Program-made: the position numbers and the translations under genes
Notes under the pieces: generated by a model
What the model was told of the DNA's origin: nothing
Databases searched by the model: none
What the model saw: the letters and a program-made list of their open reading frames with translations, nothing else
Shown here: piece by piece, positions 8,145 to 15,216 of the stretch
Position numbering within the stretch: position 1 is the first letter of the stretch
Layout: each line of letters starts with the position of its first letter
Source: Pseudomonas sp. BN417
GTDB taxonomy: Bacteria > Pseudomonadota > Gammaproteobacteria > Pseudomonadales > Pseudomonadaceae
Assembly (NCBI RefSeq): GCF_029871205.1
Contig: NZ_SSOJ01000095.1
Span: forward strand, 1-41,126
Length of the DNA: 41,126 nucleotides
Direction of reading: 5' to 3'

Positions 8145-9524
8145 TCAGAGCAACGGAAAGCGAATCCTGAACTCCGCCCCGCCCAGCGGCGAGTCCTCGA
8201 GGAAGAGTTCGCCGTCGTAGCTCTCGATGATGTCCTTCACCACTGCGGTGCCGATGCCCTGCCCCGGATGCTGGGAATCCAGGCGCTCGCCGCGCTTGAG
8301 GATGCGCTCGCGCTGGCCCACCGGCACGCCGGGGCCATCGTCTTCCACCCGCAATTCGCAGTAGCCGTCCTGCACCCGGGCGCTCACCCGGATCTCCCCG
8401 AGGCAGAGGCGGAAGGCGTTCTCCAGCAGGTTGCCGAGCAGCTCCAGCAGCGCGCCCTGCTCCATGGGGATCATCAGGCCGCTGTCGAACGCCCGCCCCA
8501 CCCGCACGCGCTTGTCGCGATAGACCTTGTCCAGCGCGTCGCAAAGGGTATCCAGCAAGGGCGCCAGCTCGGCGCGATGACGCACCAGGCCGCTCTTGCG
8601 CAGGCTGGCCCGTTGCAACTGATAGCCGATCTGCTGGCTCATGCGCTCGACCTGGTTCTGCAGCACACGCGCCTGTTCGCGGGCCTCGGGCTGGTTGGCG
8701 ATCACCTCGCTGACGCCCTGCAGCACCGACAGTGGCGTCTTCAGGCTATGCGCCAGGTCATCCAGGGAATGGCGGTAGCGCTCACGCTGTCGGCGCTCGC
8801 TGTCCAGCAGGCGGTTGAGGGACTTGGTCAGGCGCAGCAGTTCGCGGGGATGCTCGTCGCTCAGGCTGTCGCGGCTGCCGGACTCCACCTCGTCCAGCTC
8901 GGCACTGAGGCCCCGCAGGCTGCGAAAGCCCCAGGTCAGGCCGAACCAGAGCAGGCCCAGCAGCACCAGCAGCGCCGCTCCCAGCCAGAAATAGAGCTGC
9001 TGCACGAAGCCGTCGTACATGCCCTGATAGTCGTTGAAGGGTTGCATGGTGACCACGCTGTAGGCGGCCTTATGGCCCCGCAGCAGGTCCACCTCCACGT
9101 CGTAGACGAAGAATTCGCGCCCCTCGCCATCGGCAATGCGGAGGAACTCATGGGTCTGGCCGTCGTAGCGGGGCTGGTAGTCCATGCGCTCGTCCCGCGA
9201 CGAACGCGACTGCCAGACCAGTTGCCCCTCGCTGTCGTAGATGTAGCCCAGCTGGCGGGCTTCGAGGTTGTCGAATTCCTCGTTGGGCAGCTTTTCCGGC
9301 ATCCGCAGCTGACCGCTTTCCACTCGCGCCGCGGCGATCAGCGCGCTGGCGTCGGAGGCCAGGCGCTGCTGGATCGACTGTTCCAGGGCGATGACGAAGG
9401 CTCCGCGCAACGCCGGCAGCAGAGCCAGCATGAACAGCACCGCCATCACGGCGGCACCGAGCATCAGGCGCACCCGCAGCGACGCGCCCAGGCGCCGGTA
9501 GACCTGTCGCCAGCGACGGGTCAT
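8145..9524 (-). CDS. phoQ: Sensor histidine kinase PhoQ
   Basis: A 459-residue inner-membrane kinase. Membrane segments lie at about 20-42 and 178-200 around a periplasmic sensor of about 135 residues rich in acidic residues, as expected for divalent cation/peptide sensing. HAMP follows, then the H-box LAHSLKTPL (H259), N-box LLGNLLENA (365-369) and G-box DDGPGV (395-400). The start overlaps the phoP stop by 4 bp (ATGA), so the pair is translationally coupled. Identity rests on operon context with oprH and phoP and on similarity to Pseudomonas PhoQ. Confidence 0.95.
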   Translation of the reverse strand: MTRRWRQVYRRLGASLRVRLMLGAAVMAVLFMLALLPALRGAFVIALEQSIQQRLASDASALIAAARVESGQLRMPEKLPNEEFDNLEARQLGYIYDSEGQLVWQSRSSRDERMDYQPRYDGQTHEFLRIADGEGREFFVYDVEVDLLRGHKAAYSVVTMQPFNDYQGMYDGFVQQLYFWLGAALLVLLGLLWFGLTWGFRSLRGLSAELDEVESGSRDSLSDEHPRELLRLTKSLNRLLDSERRQRERYRHSLDDLAHSLKTPLSVLQGVSEVIANQPEAREQARVLQNQVERMSQQIGYQLQRASLRKSGLVRHRAELAPLLDTLCDALDKVYRDKRVRVGRAFDSGLMIPMEQGALLELLGNLLENAFRLCLGEIRVSARVQDGYCELRVEDDGPGVPVGQRERILKRGERLDSQHPGQGIGTAVVKDIIESYDGELFLEDSPLGGAEFRIRFPLL

Positions 9525-10198
9525 CGGCAGCGCTCGGTGAACAGGTAGCCCTGGCCACGTACCGTCTCGATCGGCTTGAACCCGCTGGCGCCTTCGAGCT
9601 TGCGGCGCAGCCGGCCGATCAATACCTCGATCACGTTCGGGTCGCGCTCTTCGTCACCGGGGTAGAGCTGCTCCATCAGCCGCTCCTTGGCCACGACCTG
9701 CTGATGATGGCGCATGAGGTACTCGAGAATGCGGTACTCGTAGGCGGTGAGCTGCAGCGCATCGCCGTCCATCTGCGCCTGCTTGCGATTGAGGTCCAGC
9801 AGCAGCGGGCCGGCCTCGATGGTGGGCTGTATGAAACCCGAAGAGCGCCGCAGCAAGGCATTGAGCCGGGCCTCCAGCTCTTCGAACTGGAACGGCTTGA
9901 CCACATAGTCGTCGGCGCCGGCGGCCAGGCCCTCGACCTTGTCCTGCCAGTTCCCCCGCGCGGTGAGGACCAGGATCGGAAAGCTCTTGCCCTGGGCGCG
10001 CAACTGCCGGATCAGGTCGAGGCCGCCCATTCCCGGCAAGCCCAGGTCGACAATCGCCAGGTCGTGGTTGTATTCGGCGACCTTGTACAGCGCCTCCTCG
10101 GCATTGGCCACGGCGTCCACCACGTGGCCCTGCTCGCCCAGACGGGTGGAGAGATGGTGGCGCAGCAACGCCTCGTCTTCCACGACCAGCAATTTCAT
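9521..10198 (-). CDS. phoP: Response regulator PhoP
   Basis: A 225-residue OmpR-type regulator that PhoQ phosphorylates under low Mg2+. The receiver domain (1-118) has the acidic pocket VVEDE, phospho-acceptor D51 in IVDLGLPG, and KPFQFEELEARL. The winged-helix DNA-binding domain (about 128-222) ends in VRGQGYLF. The sequence is very close to P. aeruginosa PhoP as I recall it. Start at 10198 with AGGGAG upstream. It lies 60 bp after oprH, separated by a strong hairpin, and overlaps phoQ. GTTCAG repeats ahead of oprH indicate autoregulation of the whole operon. Confidence 0.97.
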   Translation of the reverse strand: MKLLVVEDEALLRHHLSTRLGEQGHVVDAVANAEEALYKVAEYNHDLAIVDLGLPGMGGLDLIRQLRAQGKSFPILVLTARGNWQDKVEGLAAGADDYVVKPFQFEELEARLNALLRRSSGFIQPTIEAGPLLLDLNRKQAQMDGDALQLTAYEYRILEYLMRHHQQVVAKERLMEQLYPGDEERDPNVIEVLIGRLRRKLEGASGFKPIETVRGQGYLFTERCR

Positions 10199-10220
10199 CC
10201 GACTTTCTCCCTGTAATGAC

Positions 10221-10244
10221 TCGGCCGGGCAAGTGCCCGGCCGA
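10221..10244 (-). terminator. Intercistronic hairpin between oprH and phoP
   Basis: Arms of 11 bp (10221-10231 and 10234-10244, core CGGCCGGGCA/TGCCCGGCCG) form a very stable stem in the 60-bp gap. No U-tract follows, so it is more likely a partial terminator or 3'-end protector that keeps oprH mRNA in excess over phoPQ than a full terminator. Confidence 0.6.
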
Positions 10245-10258
10245 TAGCTGCAACCTGA

Positions 10259-10864
10259 TCAGAACTTGTAGTTGGCGCCCACATAGGCCAGCGAACTGCT
10301 GTGCAGGTCCACGCTCCCCAGCCGCGGCCCGCCGTGCATCGCCATGTCGGTGCTGGCGTTGGTACGCAGGTAGCGGTAACCCACTTCGATGGACGCGCTC
10401 TTGTTCAGGTCCTGCAGCATGCCGGCCTGGAAGCCAGCAGCGTAGTTGATATTGCTGTCGCGGCGGAAGCCACGACTTTCCTGTTCCAGCTTGACCAGGC
10501 CCAGGGTCGGACCGCCGAACAGCTTGGTGTTGTAATCACCAACCGGCACGAACAGGTCAATGCTGCCGAGCAGGTTCTGCTGGCGCAGTTTGTAGCCGCT
10601 GTCGCTGTCCGAAATGTTTTCGTAGGTCATGTAGTAGCGGCCGGCGTCATCCATCTTGCCGGCGCGCAGACCCCAGGTACCGGTCTTGTGGATAACCTTG
10701 TCCAGCTGGGGCGTGTCGAGCGCCGCATTCAGCGAATCGGATTTCTGGATGTTGTTGTTGGTCTGGCCCCAGGTCAAACCAACGAAAGTGTCTGCGGCCT
10801 GGGCGCCGGCAGCGGCCAGCGCCAGGGTGGTGGCCAGTGCGATGCGGTTCAGGGAAAGTTTCAT
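10259..10864 (-). CDS. oprH: Outer membrane protein OprH (H1)
   Basis: A 201-residue small outer-membrane beta-barrel. A signal peptide ends near residue 23 (AGAQA before ADTFVG), amphipathic strands alternate throughout, and the protein ends in the barrel-type C-terminal Phe (GANYKF). OprH binds lipopolysaccharide and is strongly induced when Mg2+ is low through PhoP in P. aeruginosa. It is the first gene of oprH-phoP-phoQ. The start at 10864 is the ATG giving the signal peptide. Confidence 0.94.
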   Translation of the reverse strand: MKLSLNRIALATTLALAAAGAQAADTFVGLTWGQTNNNIQKSDSLNAALDTPQLDKVIHKTGTWGLRAGKMDDAGRYYMTYENISDSDSGYKLRQQNLLGSIDLFVPVGDYNTKLFGGPTLGLVKLEQESRGFRRDSNINYAAGFQAGMLQDLNKSASIEVGYRYLRTNASTDMAMHGGPRLGSVDLHSSSLAYVGANYKF

Positions 10865-10923
10865 GAGGTAGTCCTCTGGGTGTTAGGAGTGGCTGACACG
10901 GGACCTAGCTTGCCCGGCCACTG

Positions 10924-10962
10924 CTGAACGGCCCCTGAACCGTTGCTGAACCCATACTGAAC
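10924..10962 (-). promoter_or_regulatory. Four phased PhoP boxes in the oprH promoter
   Basis: On the minus strand GTTCAG occurs four times (10962-10957, 10951-10946, 10940-10935, 10929-10924) with an exact 11-bp period. This matches the direct-repeat half-site layout of PhoP boxes, here enough for two dimers. The promoter-proximal copy can double as a -35 element, with TAGGTC (10907-10902) as a weak -10 after a 16-nt spacer, typical of an activator-dependent promoter. Confidence 0.85.
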
Positions 10963-11077
10963 GTTTCTCTCATCGCTCAACGAGCGTGCTGAATCGGCAA
11001 AGCGCGGTCCAAGGCACCCGTAGGGAGGAAACCTGCGTGGCGGAATTCCACCGCAGCCTCCGCGCGAGGCCTTCTCC

Positions 11078-11110
11078 AAAAAAAAAACGGGAGCCCATCC
11101 GGGCTCCCGT
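11078..11110 (-). terminator. Strong intrinsic terminator on the minus strand
   Basis: A 10-bp perfect stem, ACGGGAGCCC/GGGCTCCCGT (11087-11096 and 11101-11110), has ten A on its left flank (11078-11087), i.e. a U10 tract on the minus-strand transcript. No minus-strand protein gene ends here, which is the main reason to propose a non-coding transcript upstream of it. Confidence 0.9.
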
Positions 11111-11278
11111 ACTCAATTCAGAGAAAATGTCCGGAACCGGCAATTGCCAGGGTTCCAGACTACAACCTCACCTGCGTTCCAGAAGAAACGCAGCGCTAGT
11201 CTGGCAAAAGGATGGCCAGCGATCCGTTTCGCTTTGTTTGCTGTTTGCAAACATTTGTAAACGGCGGCATCGCTGGCC
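11088..11278 (-). ncRNA. Candidate structured small RNA (unnamed)
   Basis: Read on the minus strand this stretch folds into consecutive stems: GGCCAGCGAT/ATCGCTGGCC (11269-11278 with 11214-11223); CCAGACTA/TAGTCTGG (11197-11204 with 11155-11162) closing an inner CTGCGTT/AACGCAG hairpin (11172-11178, 11187-11193); GGAACC/GGTTCC (11133-11138, 11151-11156) with the palindrome GGCAATTGCC inside; then the terminator with U10. No minus-strand ORF fits. The transcript would be about 200 nt. I do not recognise a named Pseudomonas sRNA. Alternative: part of it is the pcpS leader on the plus strand with a fortuitous terminator. Confidence 0.5.
11242..11253. promoter_or_regulatory. Palindromic operator candidate upstream of pcpS
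   Basis: TGTTTGCAAACA is a perfect 12-bp palindrome flanked by further TTTG/CAAA half-sites (11236-11262), 56 bp before the pcpS start. It may be a binding site for a dimeric regulator of pcpS or of the opposite-strand RNA candidate. No regulator is assigned. Confidence 0.35.
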
Positions 11279-11308
11279 GATTCCGCCGGCGCCGGGCAGA
11301 ATGCCGCC

Positions 11309-12031
11309 ATGACTTCGAACCACCCCGCCTGCTGCAGCGCCTTCGATGCCACCTGGCCTTTCGCCGAAATCTTGCCGGGCGTATCGATGCGTTCCTGCCG
11401 CTTCGATCCAGCGCAGCTTGCCGCCGACGACTTCCCCCGCTGCGCCATCCCGGCACCGGCCAATATCCAGCGCTCGGTGGCCAAGCGTCAGGCGGAGTTT
11501 CTCGCCGGCCGCCTCTGCGCCCGCGCCGCCCTCCTTGACCTGACCGGCCGGCCCGAGGTGCCCGCCTTGGGCGACGACCGCGCGCCGGTCTGGCCGGCAG
11601 GCGTCACCGGTTCCATCAGCCACAGCCACGGCCTGGCTACCGCCCTGGTGGCCGATAGCCAACAGTGGCGCGGCCTGGGCCTGGACCTGGAAGAACCCCT
11701 GGCCGCCGACCGCGCCCTGCGCCTGGCGGAAGAAATCCTCACCGAAGCCGAGTTGCAGCGCCTCCAGGGCCTTTCACCCGAGCAACAGGCCGAGCGCATC
11801 ACCCTGACCTTCTCCATCAAGGAGAGCCTGTTCAAGGCGCTCTATCCGCTGGTGCAGAAGCGCTTCTACTTTCACGACGCCGAACTGCTGGACAGCGACG
11901 CCACCAGCGGACGCGCGCGCCTGCGGCTGTTGATCGAGCTATCGGCGGAATGGACGGCGGGAAAGGAGCTGGATGGCTGCTACTGCTATTTCCAGCGGCG
12001 GTTGCTGAGCCTGGTAGCAATCCCGGCCTGA
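11309..12031 (+). CDS. pcpS: 4'-phosphopantetheinyl transferase, EntD/PcpS type
   Basis: A 240-residue cytoplasmic enzyme that transfers 4'-phosphopantetheine from CoA to a serine of carrier proteins. It shows the family motifs in order: VTGSISHS (99-106), LGLDLEEP with Mg2+ ligands D126 and E128, and FSIKESLFKA with K171/E172. Length and N-terminal extension match the EntD/Sfp-like class; in Pseudomonas a single such enzyme (PcpS) serves both fatty acid ACP and siderophore synthetases. The ATG at 11309 is out of frame with a nearby ATG at 11301; the ribosome site is poor, suggesting low expression. Monocistronic, followed by repeat hairpins. Confidence 0.92.
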   Translation: MTSNHPACCSAFDATWPFAEILPGVSMRSCRFDPAQLAADDFPRCAIPAPANIQRSVAKRQAEFLAGRLCARAALLDLTGRPEVPALGDDRAPVWPAGVTGSISHSHGLATALVADSQQWRGLGLDLEEPLAADRALRLAEEILTEAELQRLQGLSPEQQAERITLTFSIKESLFKALYPLVQKRFYFHDAELLDSDATSGRARLRLLIELSAEWTAGKELDGCYCYFQRRLLSLVAIPA

Positions 12032-12039
12032 GCCGTCTT

Positions 12040-12068
12040 GGTGGAAATCCGCCACGCGGATTCCCACC
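12040..12068. repeat. Hairpin repeat after pcpS
   Basis: GGTGGAAATCCGC and GCGGATTCCCACC pair with one mismatch around a 3-nt loop, 8 bp past the pcpS stop. It is the first of three different palindromic repeats packed into 12040-12272 and may act as the pcpS transcript end. Confidence 0.6.
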
Positions 12069-12105
12069 CTACCGGTCGGGACAACCCATCCTGCGATCTG
12101 CTACA

Positions 12106-12171
12106 CCGTAGCCCCGATGAAATCAGGGGAAAGCCAGTGGGCCCAGTTCCCGGATTTCATCCAGGCTACGG
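12106..12171. repeat. Inverted repeat of CCGTAGCC type
   Basis: 19-nt arms at 12106-12124 and 12153-12171 (CCGTAGCC...GATGAAATC and its complement) match with two mismatches around a 28-nt loop. It is a different family from the flanking repeats; similar GTAGCC/GGATGAAATC units are common in Pseudomonas intergenic regions. Confidence 0.65.
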
Positions 12172-12176
12172 CTACT

Positions 12177-12272
12177 TGTGGGGGCGAATTCATTCGCTAA
12201 GGGTAGCGAAGCTGCCCCCAGGTCTATCAAGGCAGGCCTTCGGCCTGCTTAGCGAATGAATTCGCCCCCACA
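12177..12272. repeat. REPIN-like palindromic element, copy 3
   Basis: A perfect 23-bp inverted repeat (12177-12199 and 12250-12272) identical in its arms to copy 1, with related interior sequence GCAGGCCTTCGGCCTGC. It lies between the convergent pcpS and sensor-kinase genes. Confidence 0.85.
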
Positions 12273-12306
12273 GAACAAGCCCACCCTGCAGGTCTACCCC
12301 GACGTC

Positions 12307-13923
12307 TTAGAGAGTCTCCGCCTCACTTTGCCGCCTTGGCCAGACCAGGCTGAACCTCGCCCCGCCCAAGGCTTCGCTGCGGCCGATCTGCGCGCGGCCG
12401 GCGTGCCAATAGATGATTCGCCGCACGATGGACAGTCCCAGCCCATGCCCGCCGGAGGCGCGGGTGCGGCTGTCGTCCAGGCGCATGAAGGGCTTGAAGA
12501 TCTTCTCCCACTGGCTTTCCGGCACGCCGGGGCCGTCGTCCTCGACGTCGATACGGCAACGCTTGTGGCCGATCTGGTAGTTCAGCTGGACCCGTGATTC
12601 GGCATGGCGCATGGCATTGCTCACCAGGTTCTGCAAGGCGCGGTGCAAGTAGCGCGGCTCCGCCTCGACCCAGGCGCCGTCGCTGCCGACGTTCAGGCAC
12701 AGGCCGCGCTCGATGCGCACGCTGGCACGCAGAGGCGAAAGCTCGGCGATCACCTGGTCGAACAGCGCATCCAGGTCCACCCGCTGGAAATGCAGGGCCG
12801 GCGAGCCCTGCTCCAGACGGGCGTAGGTCAGCATCTCGTCCACCAGCTTGTCCAGTTCCTGGATGTCGCCGTCCATGCCGTCCATGTACTTGCGCCGGGC
12901 CGCTTCCGTTTCGGCGTCGGCGATCATCTCCAGGCCGAAGCGCAGCCGCGCCACCGGGGTGCGCAGCTCGTGGGACACCGCGCGAATCAGCTCGCGCTGC
13001 AGGGTAAGCAGCCGTTGCAACTGCTCGGCCATCCCGTTGAAAGCTGCAGCCAGGCGCCCCACCGAGTCGGCGCCCCTGGCCGGCACCCGCGCATCCAGCT
13101 TGCCCTGGGCGATATCGGTGGCAGCGCTCTCCAGGCCCATCAGGCGATGTTCCAGCTGGCGCACCAGGAAGTAGACGGTGAGGCCGATCAGGGTCAGGCC
13201 GAGGAAGCCGATCAGCACCAGCATCTGCGGCGGATAGGGGTTCATCTGGTGCAGCGGGCCCATCTCCAGTACCCAGGGCGTGTCCACCATGCCGGCGAAT
13301 ATGCGGATGGAATCGCCATCCTTGCCGAGCGCCATCACCGTATCGCCCTCGTCCACCCGGCGGCGCTGGTCGGCGTCGAGGTCGGCTTCCTTCAAGGGGA
13401 TCAGCCGCAGGTCGAAGCCGAACTGCTTGTTCTCCTTGATGGAGGCAAGACGCTGCGGCTGCACATTGACCGGGAAGCGCACCAGCTCGTCCATCAACAG
13501 GTAGACGGTGGCTCTCGCCAGCTGCTCGCTGATCTGCTCCACCTCGCCCGTGAGCATCAACCGCTCGCCGACGCTGACCAGGCTGAAGACCCGTGCCGCA
13601 TGGGGGCCGGTTTCCTCCACCAGCACCTGGCCGCGGGCCAGGCGGCCGCGCGCGCTGCTGTCCAGCCCCGAGCCCTCCATGGGCACCAGGTCGAGCGGGA
13701 TGCCCAGCAGCCGCTCCCAGAGCACCACGGCGCGGCGGCGCTCCACTTCATTCATGGGTTGCAGGTTGTCCGCCATCAGGCGGAAGGTGCCGCGGGCCAG
13801 GCTCTCGCGATACTGGTCGGAACGCACCTGGTTGACCTGGTGGATGGTGAACACGCCGAGCAGCGCCACCAGCACCAGGGTCACCAGCATGCCGCCATAG
13901 ATACGCAGGAAGATCGAGTTCAT
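12307..13923 (-). CDS. Sensor histidine kinase, RstB-like
   Basis: A 538-residue membrane kinase. TM1 lies at about 8-27, a large periplasmic domain at 28-232, TM2 at about 233-254, HAMP at 255-307, the H-box RAVSHELRTPVARL with H318, then NLVSNAMRHA, DDGPGV and GGHGLGLSIV for ATP binding. It pairs with the OmpR-type regulator 35 bp upstream. HAMP and dimerisation sequence recall RstB, but the signal is unknown. Start at 13923, weak ribosome site, probably coupled to the regulator. The location beside nrdA recalls a conserved Pseudomonas arrangement (from memory). Confidence 0.9.
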   Translation of the reverse strand: MNSIFLRIYGGMLVTLVLVALLGVFTIHQVNQVRSDQYRESLARGTFRLMADNLQPMNEVERRRAVVLWERLLGIPLDLVPMEGSGLDSSARGRLARGQVLVEETGPHAARVFSLVSVGERLMLTGEVEQISEQLARATVYLLMDELVRFPVNVQPQRLASIKENKQFGFDLRLIPLKEADLDADQRRRVDEGDTVMALGKDGDSIRIFAGMVDTPWVLEMGPLHQMNPYPPQMLVLIGFLGLTLIGLTVYFLVRQLEHRLMGLESAATDIAQGKLDARVPARGADSVGRLAAAFNGMAEQLQRLLTLQRELIRAVSHELRTPVARLRFGLEMIADAETEAARRKYMDGMDGDIQELDKLVDEMLTYARLEQGSPALHFQRVDLDALFDQVIAELSPLRASVRIERGLCLNVGSDGAWVEAEPRYLHRALQNLVSNAMRHAESRVQLNYQIGHKRCRIDVEDDGPGVPESQWEKIFKPFMRLDDSRTRASGGHGLGLSIVRRIIYWHAGRAQIGRSEALGGARFSLVWPRRQSEAETL

Positions 13924-13958
13924 GCCAGTCGCTCAAAAATGGTACCCGTAGAAGCAGT

Positions 13959-14687
13959 TCAGGCCAATCCTTCGGCGGCCTCTCTTACAAACAGATAGCC
14001 CTTGCTGCGCACCGTCTTGATCAGGCGCGGGTGCATGGGGTCGTCACCAATCTTCGGGCGGATGCGCGAGATACGCACATCGATGGAACGGTCCTGGCCG
14101 TCGTACTCGATACCGCGCAGGGAATTGAAGATCTCTTCGCGGGACAGGATGCGACCGGCGTTCACCGCCAGCAGCCATAAAAGGTCGAACTCCGCGCTGG
14201 TCAGCTCGATGCTGCGCTCGTTGAGCCAAGCCTCGCGCATGGCGTTGTCGATCACCAGCGGCCCGAACTCCAGCCGGCGCTGGTTCTCCACCACCGGCGT
14301 CTCGACCACCGCCTCGCTACGCCGCAACAGGGCACGGATGCGCGCCAGCAACACGCGCGGGCGCACCGGCTTGCACACGTAGTCGTCGGCGCCCAGCTCC
14401 AGGCCCAGCACCTGGTCCATGTCGTCGGTGCGCGCGGTGAGCATCAGGATCGGACCCTCGTAGCGGCCGCGCAGCTTGCGGCAGATGGACAGGCCGTCCT
14501 CGCCTGGCAGCATCAGGTCGAGCACTACCAGGTCCGGGCGCTCCTTGAGGATGCGCGCCACCGCCTGGCCGCCATCGGACTCGATGGCCACCTGCAGTCC
14601 GTTGCCTTCCAGGTATTCGCGCGTCAGATCGGCCAGCCGCTGATCATCTTCGACTATGAGAATTCGCCAGGCTTCTTGCTCCACCAC
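13959..14687 (-). CDS. OmpR-family response regulator, RstA-like
   Basis: About 242 residues. The receiver domain (8-122) has acidic pocket VEDD, phospho-acceptor D57 in VVLDLMLPGEDG, and CKPVRPRVLLARI. The winged-helix effector domain (about 140-235) has RSIDVRISRIRPKIGDDP and ends in VRSKGYLF. No ATG is available: the start is GTG, either 14687 or the adjacent GTG at 14684, the latter better spaced from GGAG. It is first in a two-gene operon with the sensor kinase. A near-consensus NrdR box lies about 95 bp upstream of its start (14782-14797), hinting at a link with nucleotide reduction. Confidence 0.92.
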   Translation of the reverse strand: MVEQEAWRILIVEDDQRLADLTREYLEGNGLQVAIESDGGQAVARILKERPDLVVLDLMLPGEDGLSICRKLRGRYEGPILMLTARTDDMDQVLGLELGADDYVCKPVRPRVLLARIRALLRRSEAVVETPVVENQRRLEFGPLVIDNAMREAWLNERSIELTSAEFDLLWLLAVNAGRILSREEIFNSLRGIEYDGQDRSIDVRISRIRPKIGDDPMHPRLIKTVRSKGYLFVREAAEGLA

Positions 14688-14781
14688 GCACTCCCGCAGA
14701 CAGCGTCAGGACCATCGAAAAAGGGCCCGCATTGTAGCAACGCGAGGCCGTTAGCACAGCGCATGCCACATACGAACCAAA

Positions 14782-14797
14782 ACACTACATATTGTGT
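14782..14797. promoter_or_regulatory. NrdR box (near-consensus), regulator-proximal
   Basis: ACACTACATATTGTGT differs from the 16-bp NrdR consensus (ACACWATATATWGTGT) at essentially one position. NrdR represses ribonucleotide reductase genes and usually binds paired boxes about 31 bp apart. This one is single, about 600 bp from nrdA but about 95 bp ahead of the divergent response-regulator gene. Confidence 0.75.
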
Positions 14798-14906
14798 TAG
14801 CTTGCGACGCCCTCTGCAGCTTCGCCAAGGCCTGAAAATAGGCATTTCGGCGGCGACGAACGGCAGAGCCTAGAGCCACCGGGGCTTTGCTCCCGTTACT
14901 CAAGAG

Positions 14907-14937
14907 TCACCCACAAATCACCCACAACTTATCCACA
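14907..14937 (+). promoter_or_regulatory. Tandem DnaA-box array
   Basis: TCACCCACA (14907-14915), TCACCCACA (14918-14926) and the consensus DnaA box TTATCCACA (14929-14937) lie in direct orientation with an exact 11-bp period. An inverted related sequence TTGTGGGTC follows at 14946-14954. DnaA control of nrdAB is known in E. coli; here it would couple RNR supply to replication initiation. Confidence 0.7.
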
Positions 14938-15005
14938 GGCTAGATGTTGTGGGTCGCCTTGCAATACCCCCAATAGCGCATTATCTTGTACCCCCATCGA
15001 GCCCA

Positions 15006-15023
15006 ACCCCTACATATAGGGGT
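15006..15023. promoter_or_regulatory. 18-bp palindrome with NrdR-like centre
   Basis: ACCCCTA-CATA-TAGGGGT is a perfect inverted repeat. Its central CTACATATAG resembles the core of the NrdR box at 14782, but the outer bases (CCC/GGG) do not fit. It could be a degenerate NrdR site or the operator of another dimeric regulator. Confidence 0.4.
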
Positions 15024-15200
15024 GAGGGCGTACCACCGGACACAATTAGAATCAAGCGCTCCAGGCTTTTTCAGAGCCCGACCACCGGTGCGTCACATGC
15101 GGTAAATCACCCACCATCCGCCATCCGCGAGTGGTGCCGGCCCAGGACACAAAGAAGCGTGACTGGGGGCCGGAAGCAGGTGCGGCGTGAACAGCGCCCA

Positions 15201-15216
15201 CCACTAGGTATTGTGT
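15201..15216. promoter_or_regulatory. NrdR-box-like site, nrdA-proximal
   Basis: CCACTAGGTATTGTGT has the conserved CTA...TATTGTGT half and an imperfect left half; it lies about 185 bp before the nrdA start. No good partner is visible at the usual 31-bp distance. Confidence 0.6.

Noticed and set aside
11168..11662. Minus-strand open frames opposite pcpS as the gene ended by the terminator at 11078-11110
   Set aside because: They have no recognisable domain, mirror pcpS codons, and end well before the terminator; a non-coding RNA fits the stems better.
73..12272. CRISPR array from the three similar repeats
   Set aside because: Copies are kilobases apart, long palindromes with variable interiors, not regularly spaced short direct repeats with spacers; no cas genes.
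14782..15216. A chromosomal replication origin because of DnaA boxes
   Set aside because: No dnaA/dnaN/gidA context or AT-rich unwinding element; the boxes fit regulation of nrdA.
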